Assembly (NCBI GenBank): GCA_013823325.1
Contig: PNLY01000001.1
Span: 104,319 to 168,318 of the forward strand
Direction: 5' to 3'
DNA: 64,000 nt
From: Methylobacterium sp.
GTDB lineage: Bacteria > Pseudomonadota > Alphaproteobacteria > Rhizobiales > Beijerinckiaceae
In this document: positions 53,079-61,775 of the stretch, in pieces
Layout: each line of letters opens with the position of its first letter
Numbering within the stretch: position 1 is the first letter of the stretch
Position numbers and translations under genes: made by a program
The notes under the pieces: model-generated
Databases searched by the model: none
Told to the model about the DNA's origin: nothing
The model's input: the letters and a program-made list of their open reading frames with translations, nothing else

Positions 53079-54272
53079 TCACGGCCGCGCCGTCGCCCCG
53101 ACGCCGAGATTGGGAGCGAGGTTCGGCGCGACGATCCGCACGGTACGGCGCTCGCCGGTGACGCTCTTGCTCTCGCGCTTCAGCCCGTCGCCCTGCTGCA
53201 AGGTCTTCTCGCCGTCGATCCGCTGCGGGCCGACGCCGGCTGATTCGGTGCTGGCGGTCGGTACATTGGCGTCAGGCGTGGGCTCGTCGCCGGGGGCAGC
53301 CTGGAGCGCGGTCGGCGCCGGGGCGGCAGGCTTGACCTCCGCCGCGGCGGGCGTGGCCCCCTTCTTGCCCCGCTGCGGCTGTTCGGCTTTCGGCCGCGAC
53401 ATCTCCTGCGAGCGCTGCTCGGTGACGATGATGTCGCCCTTGCGCTGGTCGAGCATCTGCTCGGCATTCGCCAGCGCCTGAGCCCAACTCTGTCCGGGCG
53501 CCCGGCAGGTGCAGGCGGCGTCGAAGCTGCGGGTGTATTTCAGCGCGTTCGGCAGGGAGGTGTAGGGTTGCCCGGTGCCGCGCGCCACGGCGTTCTGGAT
53601 GTCGCCGCCGCTGCTCATGCCATAGGCCAGCGTCTCGGTGCCCGGGCAGAGCGACTGGCACATCTCATCCTGGCCTTCGCGTCCGCTCGGGCTGTTGGCG
53701 AGCGGGAAGAAAAAGCCGTCGCAGCTGCGCACGCAGACCGTATAGGGGCCGCCCTGGCGCGCTCCGCCCTCGGTTGGCTCGCGCGGTTCGTCCGGATCGA
53801 GCTCGGGCAGGGTGGAATCGATCTCGCCGCGGCGCGGCTCGATGCCGAAGATCGTCTCGAAGAAGCCGCGCGGCTGTGCCCGGCAATTATTGTTGATCAG
53901 GGCGGCGAGCTGGGCACGGCGCTGCTCGACGCCGCCGCCCTGGGCCTGCTGCTGCAGCTGCGCATATTGCGACTGGAGCGCACCCAATTGGGCGCGGATG
54001 CCGCCGCATTGCGGTGGTGGGGCGTCGCCGAAGAACAGGAAGCCGCCGCGATCGCAGCCCATGGCCCGGTACTGGTTCGACAGCTGCGCCAGCTGGCCGG
54101 CGACGCGCTGCGCCGCCTGGGCGGCACGTGCATCGCCGCCGCGCTGGCCCTGCAGGCTGGAGAGCTCGGCGCGCCAGTTGTCGCAAGCGGGGGACTGTGC
54201 CACGGCTGCGCTCGTCAGCGCGGCGAAAGCCAGCGCCGGAGCAAGCGCGCGTCGGAGCGAAGCGAAAATCAT
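53079..54272 (-). CDS. DUF2865 exported protein
   Basis: Starting at the ATG at 54272, 397 aa; the signal peptide is LAPALAFAALTSAAVAQ. A Gln-rich coiled-coil region (about residues 25-115) is followed by the DUF2865 domain, about 165-290: YTVCVRSCDGFFFPLANSPSG, EMCQSLCPGTETLAYGMSSG and TRSFDAACTCRAPGQSW. The many Cys suggest disulfides in the periplasm. The end is Pro/Ala-rich and low-complexity. The family is known mainly from Hyphomicrobiales; its function is unknown. Confidence 0.88.
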   Translation of the reverse strand: MIFASLRRALAPALAFAALTSAAVAQSPACDNWRAELSSLQGQRGGDARAAQAAQRVAGQLAQLSNQYRAMGCDRGGFLFFGDAPPPQCGGIRAQLGALQSQYAQLQQQAQGGGVEQRRAQLAALINNNCRAQPRGFFETIFGIEPRRGEIDSTLPELDPDEPREPTEGGARQGGPYTVCVRSCDGFFFPLANSPSGREGQDEMCQSLCPGTETLAYGMSSGGDIQNAVARGTGQPYTSLPNALKYTRSFDAACTCRAPGQSWAQALANAEQMLDQRKGDIIVTEQRSQEMSRPKAEQPQRGKKGATPAAAEVKPAAPAPTALQAAPGDEPTPDANVPTASTESAGVGPQRIDGEKTLQQGDGLKRESKSVTGERRTVRIVAPNLAPNLGVGATARP

Positions 54273-54476
54273 CGAAGGCAGAGTGCTATCCCTGTGACTC
54301 GTCCGGTGCAGGCAATGACCGCCCGCACCGGCAGAGCACATGCTAGAAACGCGACGGAACTAAGGAGGCGCGTGTCGGCCGGGTCGAAACGGCGATTCGA
54401 CGCACCGTCTATTTGCCTCAGCGCATGGCATATCGCGCCCCGGGCGGCAAATCAGGCCTCGATAACGCTTCCGCGA

Positions 54477-54965
54477 TCAGGCTTCCTCGGTCTGGTAGGC
54501 GCCGGCGAGATGGCGGCCGCGCTCGGTCAGCATTGCCAGAACGCGCTCGAAGACGCGCAGCTCCTCGGGCGCGATCCCCTCGATCCAGCGTTCTTCGAAG
54601 GCGAGTGCCAGCGGCACGATCTGGGCGTAGAGGCGTTGGCCGGCGGCCGTCAGGGCGACGAAGGCCTCGCGCCGGTCGGCCCGATTCTCGGCTCGCGTCA
54701 CCAGCCCGCGCTTATCGAGCTCCGAGACGGCCCGCGAGACCTTGGTCTTGTGCATCTGCGAGAGCTCGCCGATGTCGCGCGAGGTCAATTGCCCGAATTC
54801 GCCGAGCTGTGCGATCACCCGCCATTCCGGGATGCCGATGCCGAAGCGCGTGCCGTAGACGCGGCCGAGCGCGCGGCTGGCGAAAAAGCCGACGACGTTG
54901 AGTCGATAGGGCAGGAACTGCTCGAGATGCAGGGCGCGGTCGGCCGGCTTTTGCTTCGTTGACAT
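54477..54965 (-). CDS. MarR-family transcriptional regulator
   Basis: A 162-aa winged-helix repressor. The MarR core is clear: IAQLGEFGQLTSRDIGELSQ, HKTKVSRAVSELDKRGLV with the wing RAENRADRREAFVALTAAG. It should bind a phenolic or similar acid ligand. An inverted repeat overlaps its start codon, implying autoregulation. It lies 249 bp downstream of the TRAP binding-protein gene, near an aromatic-catabolic operon, which makes an aromatic-acid effector likely. Confidence 0.9.
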   Translation of the reverse strand: MSTKQKPADRALHLEQFLPYRLNVVGFFASRALGRVYGTRFGIGIPEWRVIAQLGEFGQLTSRDIGELSQMHKTKVSRAVSELDKRGLVTRAENRADRREAFVALTAAGQRLYAQIVPLALAFEERWIEGIAPEELRVFERVLAMLTERGRHLAGAYQTEEA

Positions 54966-54984
54966 TAGTTGCGCTTGTAACTAA
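54965..54984. promoter_or_regulatory. MarR operator candidate overlapping the marR-type start
   Basis: TTAGTT (54965-54970) and AACTAA (54979-54984) form a dyad with an 8-bp spacer, directly abutting the regulator's start codon. The span and sequence fit a MarR dimer. No second copy was found at the divergent 56301-56362 promoter region. Confidence 0.6.
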
Positions 54985-55214
54985 CTGGAGTGAAAGAAAG
55001 CCGCGGAGGCTGCGGCACGATCATTACCGAACGGCAGCGCCTGTCAAAGCCGCTGCGATGGGGGGAACAACGATGAGCTTGCAGGCTGCGGTTCGTCCAG
55101 GTTTCTGCCGTCGGATCGGGACTGTGCCTGTCCATGCGTGAGCCGGACATCTCCCGGCGGAGCAATCGGCCCCGGAAGCGCGCCGTCGGCACGCTCCGGA
55201 GCGATTGCTGGCCG

Positions 55215-56300
55215 TCAGCGCGAACGCAGCCGGTTCATGAAGGCGTCGTAGGAGAGCTCCGCCACCTGCCACCAGAGCAGGTTCTCGCCGCGGAAGGCGA
55301 CCATCGACTCATAGCCCTTCTTGAAGGCTTCGCTCTTGGCCGAGGTCTCGGCGTAGTACTCCTCCGCCGCTTTGAGCGAGGCTTCCATGATCGGCTGCGG
55401 GAAGGCTTTCAGCTGCGCCCCCTGGGCGATCAGCTTGCGCAGGCCGCCCGGATTGACGAAGTCGTACTTCGCCAGCATCCAGTTGTTCGCCGCCTCGCAG
55501 GCGTTCTGCACGATCGCCTGATAGTGCTTGGGCAGCTTGTTCCACTGATCCTGGTTGATCACGAGGTGCAGCATGGCGCCGCCCTCCCACCAGCCGGGGT
55601 AGTAGTAATAGGGCGCGACCTTGACGAAGCCGAGCTTCTCGTCGTCATAGGGGCCGACGAACTCGGCCGCGTCGATGGTGCCGCGCTCCAGCGCCGGATA
55701 GACGTCGCCTGCCGCGATCTGGGTCGGCACGACGCCGAGCTTGGCCAGCACCGCCCCGCCCATGCCGCCGATGCGGAACTTCAGGCCCTTGAGGTCGTCG
55801 AGCGTCTTCAGTTCCTTGCGGAAGAAGCCGCCCATCTGGCAGCCGGAATTGCCGCAGGGGATCGAGTAGGCGTTGAACTTGGCCAGCGCGCCGTTGACGA
55901 TCTGCTCACCGCCGCCGAAATACCACCAGCTGTGCTGCTGGCGGGCGTTGAGGCCGAAGGGGATGCCGGTGCCGAGCCCGAGCGCCGGCTCCTTGCCGAC
56001 ATAGAAATAAGTCGGCGTATGTGCGCATTCGACAGTGCCGGAGGTGACGGCGTCGAGCGCCTGCAAGCCCGGCACGATCTCGCCGGCCGAGAAGGTCTGG
56101 ATCTGGAACCTGCCGTCCGTGGCGTCGGACATGAACTTCGCGAACTGCTGGGCGGTGCCATAGATCGTGTCGAGCTGCTTGGGGAAGCTCGACGTCAGCC
56201 GCCATTTCACTTCGGGCATCGATTGCGCAATCGCGGGCATCGCGATCGGCGCGGCGGCCGCGGCGAGCGCGCCCGTCTTCAAAAACATACGGCGTTGCAT
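55215..56300 (-). CDS. TRAP transporter solute-binding protein DctP, Tat-exported
   Basis: A GGGAGGAAAG site precedes the ATG at 56300, giving 361 aa; the frame opens 25 codons earlier. The leader MQRRMFLKTGALAAAAAPIA fits Tat export (RRxFLK). The mature part is a DctP: FMSDATDGRFQIQTFSAGEI, GMGGAVLAKLGVVPTQIAAG and the family Arg in KFRIGGMG. It should bind a carboxylate. Such large TRAP proteins of the TakP type form dimers. The DctQM permease genes are not adjacent. It is divergent from the aromatic operon by 62 bp. Confidence 0.92.
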   Translation of the reverse strand: MQRRMFLKTGALAAAAAPIAMPAIAQSMPEVKWRLTSSFPKQLDTIYGTAQQFAKFMSDATDGRFQIQTFSAGEIVPGLQALDAVTSGTVECAHTPTYFYVGKEPALGLGTGIPFGLNARQQHSWWYFGGGEQIVNGALAKFNAYSIPCGNSGCQMGGFFRKELKTLDDLKGLKFRIGGMGGAVLAKLGVVPTQIAAGDVYPALERGTIDAAEFVGPYDDEKLGFVKVAPYYYYPGWWEGGAMLHLVINQDQWNKLPKHYQAIVQNACEAANNWMLAKYDFVNPGGLRKLIAQGAQLKAFPQPIMEASLKAAEEYYAETSAKSEAFKKGYESMVAFRGENLLWWQVAELSYDAFMNRLRSR

Positions 56301-56362
56301 GGACTTTCCTCCCGGGGACAGATTTGCTGCCATCATCACTGTTCGGCGAGGATTGAAAAGAG

Positions 56363-57376
56363 ATGAAACTAGCATCCCTCATGCACGGCCGGGATGGCCG
56401 CCTCGTCGTCGTCTCGAACGACCTGACCCGCGCTACCGATGCCTTCCCGGTGGTCGCGACGCTGCAGGGGGCGCTCGACGACTGGGATCGCTGCGCGCCA
56501 CGCCTCACCGATCTCGCCGAGAGCCTGGAGCACGGCTCGGTGCCGTCCTTCCGCTTCCATGAGCACGACTGCGCTTCGCCCTTGCCGCGTGCCTATCAGT
56601 GGGTCGATGGCTCGGCCTATGTGAACCATGTCGAGCTGGTCCGGAAGGCGCGGGGCGCTGAGATGCCCGAGAGCTTCTGGACCGATCCGCTGATGTACCA
56701 GGGCGGCTCCGATTCCTTCCTCGGCCCGCGCCAGGCGGTGAAGCTTGCCAGCGAGGATTACGGCATCGATCTCGAGGCCGAGATCGCGGTGATCACCGGC
56801 GACGTGCCGATGGGCGTCACGCCGGAGGAGGCGAGGGGGCTGATCCGTCTCGTCATGCTCGTCAATGACGTGAGCTTGCGGAATCTGATTCCGAACGAAC
56901 TGGCGAAAGGCTTTGGTTTCCTTCAATCAAAGCCGTCCTCGGCCTTCTCGCCGGCGGCGGTGACGCCGGACGAGCTCGGCTCGGCCTGGCAGGACGGCAA
57001 GCTCAGCCTGCCGCTGCTCGCCCAGGTCAACGGCAAGCCCTTCGGTAAGCCTGAGGCCGGCGTCGACATGACCTTCGATTTCGGTGTGCTGATCGCCCAT
57101 GCCGCCAAGACCCGTCCGCTCGTCGCCGGCACCATCGTCGGCTCCGGCACGGTTTCGAACCGCGACTCCGATGGCGGGCCGGGCAGGCCGGTGGCGGAAG
57201 GCGGGCTCGGCTATGCCTGCATCGCCGAGCAACGCATGGTCGAGACCATTCGGCACGGCGCGCCGAAGACGCCGTTCCTGCGCTTCGGCGACAGCATCCG
57301 CATCGAGATGAAGGACGCTGCCGGCCATTCGATCTTCGGCGCGATCGAGCAGGAGATCCTGCCGCATGCCGGCTGA
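56363..57376 (+). CDS. Fumarylacetoacetate hydrolase family protein
   Basis: A 337-aa protein of the long FAH type with an N-terminal extension domain (MKLASLMHGRDGRLVVVSND). The catalytic core has EAEIAVITGDVP with metal-ligand acids, VNDVSLRNLIPNE and GTIVGSGTVSNRD. It would hydrolyse fumarylacetoacetate to fumarate and acetoacetate, or a similar beta-diketo acid. It opens an operon with MBL, monooxygenase and DUF2783 genes, which points to breakdown through a homogentisate- or gentisate-like ring. No ring-cleavage dioxygenase is inside the window. Confidence 0.9.
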   Translation: MKLASLMHGRDGRLVVVSNDLTRATDAFPVVATLQGALDDWDRCAPRLTDLAESLEHGSVPSFRFHEHDCASPLPRAYQWVDGSAYVNHVELVRKARGAEMPESFWTDPLMYQGGSDSFLGPRQAVKLASEDYGIDLEAEIAVITGDVPMGVTPEEARGLIRLVMLVNDVSLRNLIPNELAKGFGFLQSKPSSAFSPAAVTPDELGSAWQDGKLSLPLLAQVNGKPFGKPEAGVDMTFDFGVLIAHAAKTRPLVAGTIVGSGTVSNRDSDGGPGRPVAEGGLGYACIAEQRMVETIRHGAPKTPFLRFGDSIRIEMKDAAGHSIFGAIEQEILPHAG

Positions 57377-57418
57377 CCGGCGCCGCGCCTGCCGTCAAAC
57401 GAGAATGAGGTTCTGACG

Positions 57419-58375
57419 ATGTCCTCCCCCGCTTTCGCCTCCACCGCCGATCTCGGCGAGAAGACCGTCTCCTTCGACGAGATCGGCAAGGGCGTCTACG
57501 CCTATACCGCCGAGGGTGACCCTAATAGCGGCATCGTCGTCGGCGACGACAGCGTGCTCGTCTTCGACGCGCAGGCGACGCCGACCATGGCCGAGCGCGT
57601 CATCGCCAAGGTGCGCGAGGTCACCGACAAGCCGGTCAGCCATGTCGTGCTCTCGCACTACCATGCCGTTCGCGTGCTCGGCGCGCCCGCCTATGGCGCG
57701 AAGGAGATCGTCGCGTCGGACGCGGCGCGGGCGATGATCGTCGAGCGCGGCGAGGAGGACAAGGCCAGCGAGATCGGCCGCTTCCCGCGGCTCTTCCAGG
57801 GTGCCGACTCGATCCGCCCCGGCCTGACCTGGCCGACCACGACCTTCTCGCACAACGCCTCGATCTGGCTTGGCAAGCGCGAGGTCCGGCTGATGAAGCT
57901 CGGCCGTGGCCACACCGCCGGCGACATCGTCGCCTGGATGCCGGACACCAATGTGATCTTCGCCGGCGATCTCGTCGAATACGGCGCGACACCCTATTGC
58001 GGTGACGCCCATTTCACCGATTGGCCGACGACGCTGGACGCGCTCGCCGCCTTTGCTCCCGCTGCGATGGTGCCGGGCCGCGGCGCGGCTCTGACCAACC
58101 GGGCGATGGTTGCCGACGGCATCAAGGGTACGCGTGCCTTCCTCACCGACCTCTACGAGGCGGTGAAGGGCCATGTCGCGGCCGGGCGCTCGCTGCGCGA
58201 GACCTTCGAGCGCGTCCACGAGACGCTGAAGCCGTCCTATGGCGACTGGGTGATCTTCGAGCACTGCCTGCCGTTCAACGTCACCCGTGCCTATGACGAG
58301 GCCGGCGGCCTCGACCATCCGCGCATCTGGACCGACGAGCGCGACCGCCAGATGTGGCTGGACCTGCGGGGCTGA
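57419..58375 (+). CDS. MBL-fold hydrolase with altered metal motif
   Basis: A 318-aa metallo-beta-lactamase-fold protein. The metal motif HxHxDH reads HYHAVR (80-85), so the second Asp-His pair is replaced by Val-Arg, losing ligands for one metal site. Later ligands remain: the His in GRGHTAGD and the Asp in IFAGDLVEYGATPYCGD. The same HYHAVR segment is conserved, as I recall, in relatives beside aromatic hydroxylases, so it is a family trait and not decay. It probably hydrolyses a thioester or lactone of the pathway with one metal. Confidence 0.85.
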   Translation: MSSPAFASTADLGEKTVSFDEIGKGVYAYTAEGDPNSGIVVGDDSVLVFDAQATPTMAERVIAKVREVTDKPVSHVVLSHYHAVRVLGAPAYGAKEIVASDAARAMIVERGEEDKASEIGRFPRLFQGADSIRPGLTWPTTTFSHNASIWLGKREVRLMKLGRGHTAGDIVAWMPDTNVIFAGDLVEYGATPYCGDAHFTDWPTTLDALAAFAPAAMVPGRGAALTNRAMVADGIKGTRAFLTDLYEAVKGHVAAGRSLRETFERVHETLKPSYGDWVIFEHCLPFNVTRAYDEAGGLDHPRIWTDERDRQMWLDLRG

Positions 58376-58387
58376 AGGCGGAGCCGC

Positions 58388-59956
58388 ATGCAGCCCTTCC
58401 GTCAGTTCGCCTATCGCCGCAGCCCGGATCAGGATGCGGCCACGCCCGCCCGACACCCCGTCGTCATCGTCGGCGCGGGTCCCGTCGGCCTGACGTTGGC
58501 GCTCGACCTGGCGCGCCGGCAGGTCCCGGTCGTGCTGATCGACGATGCCGACCGGATCGGCGAGGGCTCGCGCGCCATCTGCTTCGCCAAGCGCACGCTC
58601 GAGATCTTCGACCGGCTCGGTCTGGCGCAGGCGATGGTCGAGAAGGGCGTCACCTGGCAGAAAGGCCGGGTCTTCCGTGGCGAGACCGAGCTCTATGCGT
58701 TCGACTTGCTGCCGGAGGGCGGCCACAAGCAGCCCGCCTTCATCAATCTCCAGCAGTTCTACGTCGAGGCAGCGCTGGTCGATGCGGTTCTGGCCGAGCC
58801 GCTCGTCGATCTGCGTTGGAGTAATCGCCTGACCGGTCTCGACAACCGCGATGACGGCGCCACGCTGGCGATCGCCACCCCGGACGGCGATTATTCCCTG
58901 CATGCCGACTGGCTGATCGCCTGCGACGGCGCGCGTTCGCCGACGCGCGGGCTGCTCGGCCTGGAGTTCCGTGGCGAGGCCTTCGAGGACCGCTTCCTCA
59001 TCGCCGATGTGAAGATGACCGCGCCGTTTCCGACCGAGCGCTGGTTCTGGTTCGATCCGCCCTTCCATTCCGGCCAGTCGGCGCTGCTGCACAAGCAGCC
59101 GGACGATATCTGGCGCATCGACCTGCAGCTCGGCCCGGATGCGGACCCGGATCACGAGAAGCAGCCCGAGATCGTCCGGCCCCGGATCGAGCGCATGCTC
59201 GGCCATGCCGACTTCGCGCTGGAATGGGTCTCGGTCTATCGCTTCCAGTGCCGCCGGCTCGACAGGTTCCTGCATGGCCGCGTGATCTTCGCCGGCGACG
59301 CCGCCCATCAGGTCTCGCCCTTCGGCGCGCGCGGCGCCAATTCCGGCATCCAGGACGCCGACAATCTCGGCTGGAAGCTGGCGCTGGTCACGCAGGGCCG
59401 CAGCCCGGCCTCATTGCTCGACAGCTATGACAGCGAGCGCGTCGCCGCCGCCGACGAGAACATCCTGAACTCGACGCGGGCGACCGACTTCATCGCGCCG
59501 CGCTCGCCCGGCGAGCGCCTGCTGCGCGAGGCGGCCCTGTCGCTGGCGCCACTGACCGGCTTCGCCAAGCGCTTCGTCAATTCCGGACGGCTCTCGCTGC
59601 CCTCAGCCTATACCGGCTCGACATTGTCGAGCGACGACGAGAGCTGGGACAGGGGCTTGCAGCCGGGTGCGCCTTTCCTCGATGCGCCGCTGGCTGCCGC
59701 CACCCATACCTGGCTGAGCGAGGCTTTCTCGGTGGGGCAGGCGATCCTGCTCGGCGAAGATGCGACAAAGCTCGCACCCGCCGGCGTCCTCGCGATCGAA
59801 CCGACTGCTGTCGATGACACATTGCGCCAGCGTTATGCCCTTGAGCACGGCGCCGCGGTGCTGTTGCGGCCGGACGGGCACGTCGCCGCACGGTTCCGCA
59901 AGCCGCAGCGCGCTGAGGTCGAGGCTGCGATCGAACGGATGGAGGGCAGGGGATGA
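58388..59956 (+). CDS. FAD-dependent aromatic monooxygenase (MhpA/PheA-like, class A)
   Basis: A 522-aa flavoprotein hydroxylase. The ADP-binding GxGxxG is GAGPVG (29-34), the DG motif is LIACDGARSPTR (180-181) and the GD motif is IFAGDAAHQVSPFGARGAN (303-304). These three define class A phenol-type hydroxylases using NAD(P)H. A ring of 3-hydroxyphenylacetate or a similar phenolic acid is the likely substrate; the fumarylacetoacetase upstream would then act after ring opening. It has a ribosome site AAGGCGGAG and overlaps the DUF2783 gene by 4 bp. Confidence 0.92.
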   Translation: MQPFRQFAYRRSPDQDAATPARHPVVIVGAGPVGLTLALDLARRQVPVVLIDDADRIGEGSRAICFAKRTLEIFDRLGLAQAMVEKGVTWQKGRVFRGETELYAFDLLPEGGHKQPAFINLQQFYVEAALVDAVLAEPLVDLRWSNRLTGLDNRDDGATLAIATPDGDYSLHADWLIACDGARSPTRGLLGLEFRGEAFEDRFLIADVKMTAPFPTERWFWFDPPFHSGQSALLHKQPDDIWRIDLQLGPDADPDHEKQPEIVRPRIERMLGHADFALEWVSVYRFQCRRLDRFLHGRVIFAGDAAHQVSPFGARGANSGIQDADNLGWKLALVTQGRSPASLLDSYDSERVAAADENILNSTRATDFIAPRSPGERLLREAALSLAPLTGFAKRFVNSGRLSLPSAYTGSTLSSDDESWDRGLQPGAPFLDAPLAAATHTWLSEAFSVGQAILLGEDATKLAPAGVLAIEPTAVDDTLRQRYALEHGAAVLLRPDGHVAARFRKPQRAEVEAAIERMEGRG

Positions 59957-60174
59957 AGGCCGCGGCTGCCATGTCGCCTGTGGGCAAGCTCGCCCGCGAT
60001 TCGCGCTTCGCCGATCCCGACGCAGCTTTCCGCCTGCTCGCCCATGCGCACCGCGATCTGGACGAGCAGGCGAGCGCTGCACTCAATGCCCGGCTCGTCC
60101 TGATCCTAGCCAATCACATTGGCGACGAAGAGGTCCTGCGCGAGGCCGTGGCGCTGGCGCGCGAGGCAGGTTAG
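59953..60174 (+). CDS. DUF2783 family small protein
   Basis: A 73-aa protein whose start overlaps the monooxygenase stop (ATGA). The DUF2783 core is clear: FRLLAHAHRDLDEQASAALN followed by ARLVLILANHIGDEEVLREAV. It is a short helical protein with no catalytic residues. Strict coupling with the hydroxylase suggests an accessory or coupling subunit. In Pseudomonas putida the 3-hydroxyphenylacetate hydroxylase has such a small partner (MhaB, as I recall). Equivalence is an inference. Confidence 0.85.
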   Translation: MKAAAAMSPVGKLARDSRFADPDAAFRLLAHAHRDLDEQASAALNARLVLILANHIGDEEVLREAVALAREAG

Positions 60175-60209
60175 GGTCGGCGCACGACGCCTCCGGAGCC
60201 CTTCGCCCG

Positions 60210-60743
60210 ATGGAAGACCTTCCGACCTTCTACTCCACCCTGATCCCGCTCGGCTTCTTCTTCTGGGGGCCAGCGCTGGTGGTGCTGACGCTGCTGCTCT
60301 CCTGGCTCTGGGCCCGCAGCCTCAAGGTCGATCGCGCGCTCGAAAGCGATCTCGACGGCTTCACCAAGGACGATGTCGAGAAGCTGTTCTCGCTCTATGG
60401 CCCCGAGCGCCGGGCGATCTACCGCAACAAGCTGCTGCCGGCGGATCTCGCCTTCGCTCTGGTCTACGCCGTCGTCGGCGCGCTGATCGTCACCGGTCTC
60501 TCCATGCGCGGCTATCCCTGGTGGGTGGCGGCACTCTGCGGCGGCGGCTGGCTCATCGGCGGGCTCTGCGATGTCGTCGAGAACCTCGCCATCGCACGTC
60601 TTCTCGATCGTTTTCCAACTCTCGACGATGGCACCGTCGCGATCGCCAGCGGCTTCACCCGGCTGAAGCTCGTCTTCACCGGGCTCGGCTTCATCGGCGC
60701 GATCGCTGCCTATTACCTGGCGTTCAAGCCGATCGCCGGCTGA
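60210..60743 (+). CDS. Four-TM membrane protein, unknown function
   Basis: An ATG at 60210 with GGAG upstream gives 177 aa; the frame opens far earlier inside the monooxygenase. Hydrophobic helices lie at about 10-34, 79-97, 104-122 and 150-172. The helix-3 segment GGLCDVVENLAIARLL carries a polar D-x-x-E-N set, typical of a small family of uncharacterised membrane proteins. It stands 35 bp after the DUF2783 gene and may be in the same transcript, but no link to aromatic breakdown is evident. Confidence 0.75.
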   Translation: MEDLPTFYSTLIPLGFFFWGPALVVLTLLLSWLWARSLKVDRALESDLDGFTKDDVEKLFSLYGPERRAIYRNKLLPADLAFALVYAVVGALIVTGLSMRGYPWWVAALCGGGWLIGGLCDVVENLAIARLLDRFPTLDDGTVAIASGFTRLKLVFTGLGFIGAIAAYYLAFKPIAG

Positions 60744-60745
60744 GC

Positions 60746-61138
60746 ATGCGGGGCGCGGCAGGCGCTGCCGTGGCCGCAGGCATCCTCGGCGCGCTGGCCT
60801 TGCCCGCAGCGGCCGACGAAGCCTGGAAGCGTTGCATCGACAATTCGGACGGCACCAACCCCGCCGGGGCTGCCTGCGGCGGGGCATGGGTCGCGCGTGA
60901 GGACGCCAAGCTCAACGCCGCCTGGAAGCGCCTGCTGGCGGCGAGCGGGCCCACGACCCGGAAGGATCTGCTCGAAGAGCAGCGCGCCTGGAACGCCTTC
61001 ATGCAGAAGGCCTGCCGCTTCTACGACAAGGGCGAGTTCGGCCGGGAAGGGCAGGTTCTGCATTTTCCGGCCTGCCGCGCCACGCTCATCGCCCAGCGCA
61101 CCGCGACGCTCGACAGCTATGGCGCCGACCGGCGTTAG
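60746..61138 (+). CDS. LprI-family (DUF1311) exported protein
   Basis: An ATG at 60746, 2 bp after the previous stop, gives 130 aa with a signal peptide (AAVAAGILGALALPAAA). The DUF1311 pattern is present: CIDN..., CGGAWVAREDAKLNAAWKRLLA, LLEEQRAWNAFMQKACRFY and ACRATLIAQRTATLDSY, with four Cys for two disulfides. The family includes lysozyme-inhibitor-like proteins. It overlaps the convergent GNAT stop by 4 bp. Confidence 0.85.
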   Translation: MRGAAGAAVAAGILGALALPAAADEAWKRCIDNSDGTNPAGAACGGAWVAREDAKLNAAWKRLLAASGPTTRKDLLEEQRAWNAFMQKACRFYDKGEFGREGQVLHFPACRATLIAQRTATLDSYGADRR

Positions 61139-61662
61139 ACGGTGACCGGGCGTCCGAGGCGCAGGCGGATCGCCGGAACGGGCGGCTCTCCGATCAGCAT
61201 CTCGCCGCCTACCACCTGTTCGAAGCCAAGCCGTGCTGCGAGCCGCAGCGAGGCCGCATTCTGCGGGTGGGTCTGGATCAGGATGTCTGGCAGGCCGACT
61301 GCGCCGAAAGCGTAGCGGATCAACCGCGCCACCGCCTCTCGGGCAAAACCTTGTCCCCAGTGGCGGGCGGCGAAACGATAGCTGATCTGAGCCTGGTCCT
61401 GACCGTCGCCGTTCGGAATGAGGCCGACATAGCCGAGCGGTCCGTCTTCGGCGGCCCGGTCGAACGCAGTCCAGTAGCCGAGTCCGCGCCCGACATGTAG
61501 GAAGCTGCGCGCCGCGACGCCCTCGCGGCCCATCGTCGGGTCGCCGACCGCCGCGATGAAGCGCATGACCTCTGGATCGGCATTGAGCGCAGCGACGAAA
61601 TCGAGATCGGCCTCGGTCCGCGGCTTCAGGTACAGGCGCTCGGTTTCCAGCACCGGCAGCAT
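61135..61662 (-). CDS. GNAT-family N-acetyltransferase (RimJ/RimL-like)
   Basis: The ATG at 61662 starts at MLPVLETERLYL and gives 175 aa; an in-frame ATG at 61728 would add 22 residues. The RimJ/L fold is clear: ERLYLKPRTEADLDFVAALN, DGPLGYVGLIPN and the acetyl-CoA loop RHWGQGFAREAVARLIRYAF (Q/RxxGxG/A form). C-terminal PQNAASLRLAARLGFEQV matches the standard end. It acetylates an amine, perhaps of a ribosomal protein or a small molecule. It is divergent from creA. Confidence 0.9.
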   Translation of the reverse strand: MLPVLETERLYLKPRTEADLDFVAALNADPEVMRFIAAVGDPTMGREGVAARSFLHVGRGLGYWTAFDRAAEDGPLGYVGLIPNGDGQDQAQISYRFAARHWGQGFAREAVARLIRYAFGAVGLPDILIQTHPQNAASLRLAARLGFEQVVGGEMLIGEPPVPAIRLRLGRPVTV

Positions 61663-61775
61663 GGTCGTCGTCCTGTCGTCTTGCTCTAAGATTGCTCGCG
61701 CCTGCACTGGTGCGATCCGGCGCGCCATCCCATATCCTGCCCGCTGTCCCTCGGGAACGCTCTGGGAGATTTTGA

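Noticed and set aside
53568-54962. A 464-codon plus-strand frame opposite DUF2865 and MarR genes
   Set aside because: It spans two unrelated real genes and their spacer, and has no domain.
57395-59308. A long open frame on the minus strand, antisense to the MBL and monooxygenase genes
   Set aside because: It mirrors codon bias of real plus-strand genes that carry full family motifs; its own product is low-complexity Arg/Asp-rich without a recognisable domain.
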